From assembly GCF_050908995.1 (NCBI RefSeq), contig NC_135118.1, positions 15,323,501 through 15,387,500 of the forward strand: DNA of 64,000 bases, in the 5' to 3' direction. The DNA comes from Andrena cerasifolii. Its lineage: Eukaryota; Arthropoda; Insecta; Hymenoptera; Andrenidae. The position numbers were made by a program, and so were the translations under genes. Below are positions 59,322 to 64,000 of this stretch, in pieces; within the stretch, counting starts at the first letter, position 1; each line of letters begins with the position of its first letter. The notes beneath the pieces are model-generated. The model had not been told where the DNA came from. It made no database searches and saw nothing but the letters and a program-made list of their open reading frames with translations.

Positions 59322-60330
59322 TTATGAGTATTATTAATCGCCTTTATTACTCGAAGAAAGAAGAAACCTGAGTATTTACAGGTGCCGTAGTCAATAAGAG
59401 TAAAGCGAGGCTGTTCGGAAGCCTAATCGTGAAATTAAATAGAGACAACAACAGACGAACGTAACAAATATTAGAAATAAACTAAAGTAAAAGTACTCTT
59501 AAGACTGAACGCTAAATCTGAGAGTAATGCAAAAAGTAAAGTACCGTAAACTGGGGTGACTTTGCCCACTTTTGAACTTCAAATAACTTTTTTAGTACTC
59601 CTAGTGCATTAAATTTTTTTTGTAAAATACTGTTGTACGGTAGATGGCGTGTAGATTTAAATAGGCTTTTTTAAAAAAATTCTTTACTTAAACGTAAGCT
59701 TTTCAAATGCCAAGAAGATGGTGGACAAAGTTACCCGCTCAGTTCGGGTGTTTTTGCCCGCGTCAAATTTGTCAGTGAAAACATACCTAAAACTCATTAT
59801 TAAGTTATGATTGAGCAATCGTTCTTATTCTAATGGATACATAAGACTAGTATTACCATAACATATGTTTTAAAAAAAAAATTATTTAAAAAAAGCCTCA
59901 AAATGCGCTCTGGGTATTTCACCCCACGCCGAAAACACGCTTTCATCAGTCCTGGCCGGGTGTACTGTTAACGAATTTAACAATACTTTTCCTGGCCCTG
60001 TCCCAGCATTGTGTAACAATTCTGTACGAGATTTTAAGGTTTATTTTCTCTCAGCAGCACAAAGTTCGGAGATCACAAAATCCACTTGGAAACAAAATTC
60101 TGTTTGTGTAATCTTTACTCTGACTGAAAAATTACCATACGATTGAATTCGCCATTGTTTTCTTCGTTTGACCTTGGAGAAATTATTGCTATCGATTACA
60201 AAACACCATATATTCCAATCACTTCACAATAAAATAAAATACAGTTTTTCCGAAAAGTGGGCGAAGTCACCCCGGCGGGCAAGATCACCCCAGTTTACGG
60301 TGAGGAAAGTAAGAAAAGGTGACTTCCACT
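59322..60330 (-). mobile_element. LINE 3' end, minus strand, interrupted by a TA element
   Basis: TATTATGAGTATTATTAATC, AAGAAACCTGAGTATTTACA, CGGAAGCCTAATCGTG and GAGAGTAATGCAAAAAGTAA follow the same order as the LINE end at 20997-21260. The similarity stops at the TA at 59542-59543 and resumes at 60301 with GAGGAAAGTAAGAAAAGG, which matches the start of the AAAGTA minisatellite at 21.25 kb. The gap is filled by the element at 59544-60300. Confidence 0.85.
59544..60300. mobile_element. TA-type MITE with CCGTAAACTGGGGTGA ends, 757 bp
   Basis: CCGTAAACTGGGGTGACTTT at 59544 and, inverted, CCGTAAACTGGGGTGATCTT at 60300 bound the element. The right terminus has a second tandem GGGGTGACTTCGCCCAC. 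The left flank is TA, and the right flank is TG, probably a mutated TA. The insertion point is independently defined by comparison with the uninterrupted LINE end at 21 kb. AT-rich interior, no transposase. Confidence 0.9.
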
Positions 60331-61377
60331 GTGCGAATTAAAAGAAAAGCTTCGAATTTACAAAGAGGTAGGTATCGGCGGGTTTAAGCTCCATTTTCAA
60401 TGATTAAATCCTACACAGTAGTCTTCCAAGCGTCGCATTCAACTATAAAAGACCTAATGACGCCTTTCAGACGCGATTAGCACCGATACCGATGCACCAT
60501 ACGTTGATCCAGGGACACTGCTTCGATAATCGAATTGTTTAGCCCCGTATTCGATAATACTCGAGACGGACAATCGCAGCGAGCAGGGCTCGCGGGGACC
60601 ACGCGTAGCAGAAAGCCTCGGTCGATCTATTGGAACGTGCTCGCTTTGTTCGCGTGCCAATTGCAGCCGTTAATTGGCTATAGCCAATAAAGCGTTGATT
60701 AGCAGCCGGCCAGATACCCGGAGATCTGCTATCTATGTCGTGGCCGTGCTTGCATTTGAGTGCTGGCTTAACGCTTCGTCAAAATGGCGCCAAGTTTATC
60801 GATTGTTCTGCCGGGACCCGTTCATGTCCACTACACACATGTTTAATTTCAAACATCAAGACCTTTTGTACGATTTCGCGCCACTCCGCGCGTCTGCGAT
60901 CGAGTGCCCTAGATACGCGCGGCTCTTCGCGGCAATCGATACCATGTGGCGCGAACAGATTCCACCCTTTCGGAACTTTCGATCACGGGTTACGGCCAGT
61001 GATCGATCGAGGATGCTTACGGTGAGAAAATTGCAGTGAAAGTACTATTTAAAAATCTTTGAATCGCAATTAATTCACCCCATCGCGATGGGACTTGGTA
61101 TCGACAATCTCATTGGAACACTCCTGCGAATCTAGAACCCAGAATATCATTGTATATCGGGCCTCGAAGGTCTCGGATTGCCTGTTTCAGGTTTCTAGTG
61201 TTTATGATTGTCTATATTGAGTATCCACCATGCTGTTATGGTTACGACGTTCTCTCTATCGCGTTCTCCACTATCAGTCGATGAATCTATCGAAACACAA
61301 GGGCTCCAGAGTTTACTCTGTCAGGTCTTTGGAGTTCAAAGTTGTCTATTCCGAATTGTGTGTAGGTATTTACCTCA
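60331..61377. other. Gene-free stretch
   Basis: GC-rich at 60.5-61.0 kb. ORFs 60674-61039 and 60735-61025 (plus) overlap in two frames and have no known domain. Confidence 0.35.
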
Positions 61378-61793
61378 GAAGGGAAGATCCCCAAGCTGGA
61401 AATTCAAAAAATGATGAAACTGAGGATATGTGGAGGATATATAGGTATGTATTACGCAATTTTTTTTGCTGCCTAAATTCACCTGAAAGCGTGAAATTGA
61501 CCCTTGAAGATCCGGCCATTTTCCGATTTTGTGTTATAACTCGAGAAGTATAAGAGATAAAAAAAGTTTTCAGGCAAAAGTTGCCTCTTTTAATTAAGAC
61601 TATCATTTGGTAATTTATACTTGGCGAGTTATAACACAAAATCGGAAAATAGACGGATCTTCAGGGGTCAATTTCACTTCCTAAGTGTGAATTTGAGTAG
61701 CATAAAAATTTGCCCAATACATATCTATATATCTTCAACATATTCCCAAAGTTTCATAATTTTTTCAATTTCAGGGTTGGGGATCCTCCCTTG
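61378..61793. mobile_element. CAAGGG-ended inverted-repeat element with 3-bp TCA duplication, 416 bp
   Basis: TCA at 61375-61377 and 61794-61796 flanks GAAGGGAAGATCCCCAA and, inverted, CAAGGGAGGATCCCCAA. The arms run about 190 bp each, through GTGAAATTGACCC, GAAGATCCG and TCCGATTTTGTGTTATAACT. Ends and target (TGA on one strand) match the palindrome at 48805. Non-coding; the two short ORFs inside arise from the arms. Confidence 0.82.
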
Positions 61794-61816
61794 TCAGAGA
61801 AGACGTATACACTGAT

Positions 61817-62045
61817 AAAAAATTTAAAAAAAAATTAAAACAGTCTTCAGAAAAATAAAAATGCGGTAAAAGGTAAAAAATAATTTTGTTCCTTATTTAA
61901 TCTACGACTCATTTGCACTGTGTAAATATGGCGCTGACTTACAAAAAAATCAGAGTCGTAGATTAAATAAGGAACAAAATTATTTTTTACTTTATAGCGC
62001 ATTTTTATTTTTTTGAAGTCGGTTTTAATTATTTTTAAATTTTGT
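61817..62045. repeat. AT-rich inverted repeat, about 230 bp
   Basis: AAAATAATTTTGTTCCTTA and TTTAATCTACGACTC in the left arm are mirrored in the right arm (GAGTCGTAGATTAAATAAGG, then AACAAAATTATTTTTTAC). Arms are about 95 bp with a spacer of about 40 bp. It is probably a MITE, with ends too AT-rich to define a target duplication. Confidence 0.85.
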
Positions 62046-62118
62046 ATTCTATACTTTTTACTTATTTAAGTTATTAATATATATATTAATAACAAAGGTT
62101 TAAAGATATATTATATAT

Positions 62119-62509
62119 ACAAACGTTTAAAGATCGCAGAATAAGGTCAAAAATCGCTGATTACGGGAATTTTCGCGATTCTCGACCTTATTCTGCGATC
62201 TTTAAACGTTTGTACCTCGGAGCAACGTTAACTGATATTGATGAAATTTTAGGCACGTATACAACTTACTGCAATCTAAAAACTTTTTTTTTTAATTTTC
62301 ATTACAAGCTCACAAAAAAAAGTTCAAAAATCGACATTTACTGTTTTTTTCGCTATTCCGACCAAATACATTTTTTTTCAAAACGACCAAATACGTCATT
62401 TAGCAAACTAATCCTTCTAGCTTCTCAAAAAAACTCAAGTCGTTTGGACCAATTCTAAAAAAGTTATGCGATTTTAAAAAGTGTCCGAATACTAATGCGA
62501 CTCACTGTA
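62119..62509 (+). mobile_element. CGCATTAATATTCGGAC-family MITE, copy 2, rearranged left end
   Basis: The segment from about 62155 matches the copy at 33950-34305 base by base with few changes, ending GTCCGAATACTAATGCGACT and CACTGTA. The left terminus is missing. In its place lies an inverted copy of the internal GACCTTATTCTGCGATCTTT (62119-62150), so this end now folds on the adjacent 62182-62212. Confidence 0.88.
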
Positions 62510-64000
62510 CATACATACATACAAACACCTCGAACTGAGAGAGCCTCTTTCTTTTTGCAGTCGCTTAAAAATGCAGTTGAACCTCTTTGATCGATACCAT
62601 TTGTAAAGGAGCACGAAACTCGTACAATCAGTCACACGAATCCTCACCCCCGGTCGCCATGATCCTCGATACCAAACCGCAAACAGGCAAATTGTGAGCG
62701 TTTTCTCGCGTGTCTGCCTGCTGCCCCCGGCCGACGCAGCCGGTATTACGTGCTGGAGGATTCGCTAAGAGTCCCATTAACCGCGAAGAATTTAATTACG
62801 AAATCCATTACGGGTGGAGGGTCCCAATCCATTCGCCGCCCGGCTACGAGCGGAAGGCTTGATCGATGGCGACGGATCTAATTAGCGGATGAATTACGAG
62901 TCTCGCGGTGCGATTGCCGGCACCTGGAAAGAAACGGCGACGCGCGTCCGCGGTATCACGCTCCCGTATCGATGGGGCCGCATGCAAACGTGACTGACAT
63001 CGAGGATGAACCGGACGGTCGTCGGAATGGCCCAGGCCAGCTGGCGCAATGAACTCGGCCGGTTGCCAGGTGTAAATGGTACGCGCCGCTACGCGGTTAA
63101 CAATGGAGCGCGACGATGAATGAATTCGCGGCTGGCACAGAGACTCAGCGACACGCGAGTCCCGTCGAATCGCTGCCAAGAACCAAAGAACCGTCGATCG
63201 AGGTGACAGCCGCTGAAACGCTCGCGCCAGAAGTTCGTGCGGTGACTGCAGCTCTTGCACGTCATCGATTTAACTTCTGGCTACAGGCAGCTCTGCCACG
63301 GGGCGGTACACGTTCGTGCTAACTACACATGGACACGTGGGAATTAAATGTCTCATAATGTCACGGGCTTAAAGGAAACTAGGGGTTAATAATAAGTTGC
63401 CATTCGTTGCACTGCTGTGTTTAAGCCTCAAGAAATCGCGAGACTCTTTCCATTCACTCGCGCATGCCAAGAATGTGGCGAATTAAATTCCGACCTACGT
63501 CCTATTTCTGGCATAGAGACCCCATTCATTCGAGCTGGTCCCCTTCACACAGGACTGCGCGGAGCGTGTATTACGCCCGCTCCTCGCGGCAGCGGGACAC
63601 TCGGCCGGAGTCATTTAAACATCTCACGCGGCCGCATCGGCCGCGATGCAACTCGGCCGAGTGCAGCTCGCATCTTCGAATGCACGCTGCGGCTGACCCC
63701 GGAGTCGCCCGATATTGCACCGCCTCTCCATCCACGGTCTGAAATCGAGGCGGAAAATATTTCCCTCTCGGGCGCCCCTCGCCCGTCCCGCGCGCTGCAC
63801 CGGTGCACGTGCACTCGCAAAAGTGCTCACGTTCCTCTTTCACTTTGCACGCGGCGACACGGGAAAGGTCTTATGCATCGTTCACGCGTGACTTTTAACA
63901 CTTTCAGGGGCGCGGGGTTTTGAAAAGTGCCCATTCAAGTCCGTGCAACCTATCCGAGCGAACCTATCGACTCTGCCGGGAGACTTTTGTAAATAGCGTG
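62510..64000. other. Gene-free CpG-rich right flank
   Basis: A short (CATA)n run at 62510-62523, then CpG-rich DNA with TTTAATTACG-type cores near 62788. ORFs such as 62844-63260 minus and 63417-63923 plus have no domain and overlap others. Confidence 0.4.

Overview
This window looks like nuclear DNA of an insect, most likely a hymenopteran such as an ant, bee or wasp. That is an inference from three things: CpG-dense, GC-rich blocks alternating sharply with AT-rich blocks, decayed LINE ends with TAA-repeat tails, and a high density of small inverted-repeat DNA elements. I find no convincing host exon, no rRNA or tRNA gene and nothing prokaryotic. The best fit is one long intergenic or intronic stretch. 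Nearly all apparent ORFs are chance openings in CpG-rich DNA and are left out.

Layout. 1-6.4 kb: a ~1 kb TIR element (651-1685) that encloses a decayed Cys-rich ORF, then gene-free DNA. 6.38-6.95 kb: a 573-bp GA tract. 7.7-13.6 kb: an AT-rich fold-back repeat, a Cys-rich coding relic and the first of four AAGGTGC-ended MITE copies. 14.8-15.5 kb: a long-armed hairpin element. 15.5-27 kb: GC-rich DNA broken by a minus-strand LINE end whose 3' region has grown into an AAAGTA minisatellite (21.0-21.7 kb) and by a 5'-truncated LINE with a readable reverse-transcriptase C-terminal region (23.9-24.7 kb) followed by a second LINE tail. 27-43.6 kb: a dense cluster of non-autonomous elements bounded by TTAA or TA, with several nested insertions. 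43.6-48.8 kb: mostly gene-free. 48.8-53.6 kb: a palindrome split exactly at its centre by another element, a branched hairpin, a TTAA element, a hAT-like element with an 8-bp target duplication and a 1.3 kb double palindrome. 53.6-64 kb: GC-rich DNA, two more LINE ends (one split by a MITE), an acidic coding relic and three further inverted-repeat elements.

The genes do not work together, because there are none. The value of the window lies in its transposon archaeology. Three places carry internal proof of insertion: (i) a TTAA element at 42810-43175 sits in one arm of an older inverted repeat whose other arm keeps the empty site; (ii) a TA element at 59544-60300 interrupts a LINE 3' region whose uninterrupted relative lies at 21 kb; (iii) a CAGGGTG element occupies the exact TA dyad of a palindrome with equal 153-bp arms at 48805-49337. 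Two recurring patterns may be under-described. One is a family with CAAGGG ends and 3-bp TGA/TCA target duplications. The other is a set of TA elements whose terminus carries two tandem copies of a 17-18 bp GGGG-led motif. I see no evidence of a novel multi-gene system.
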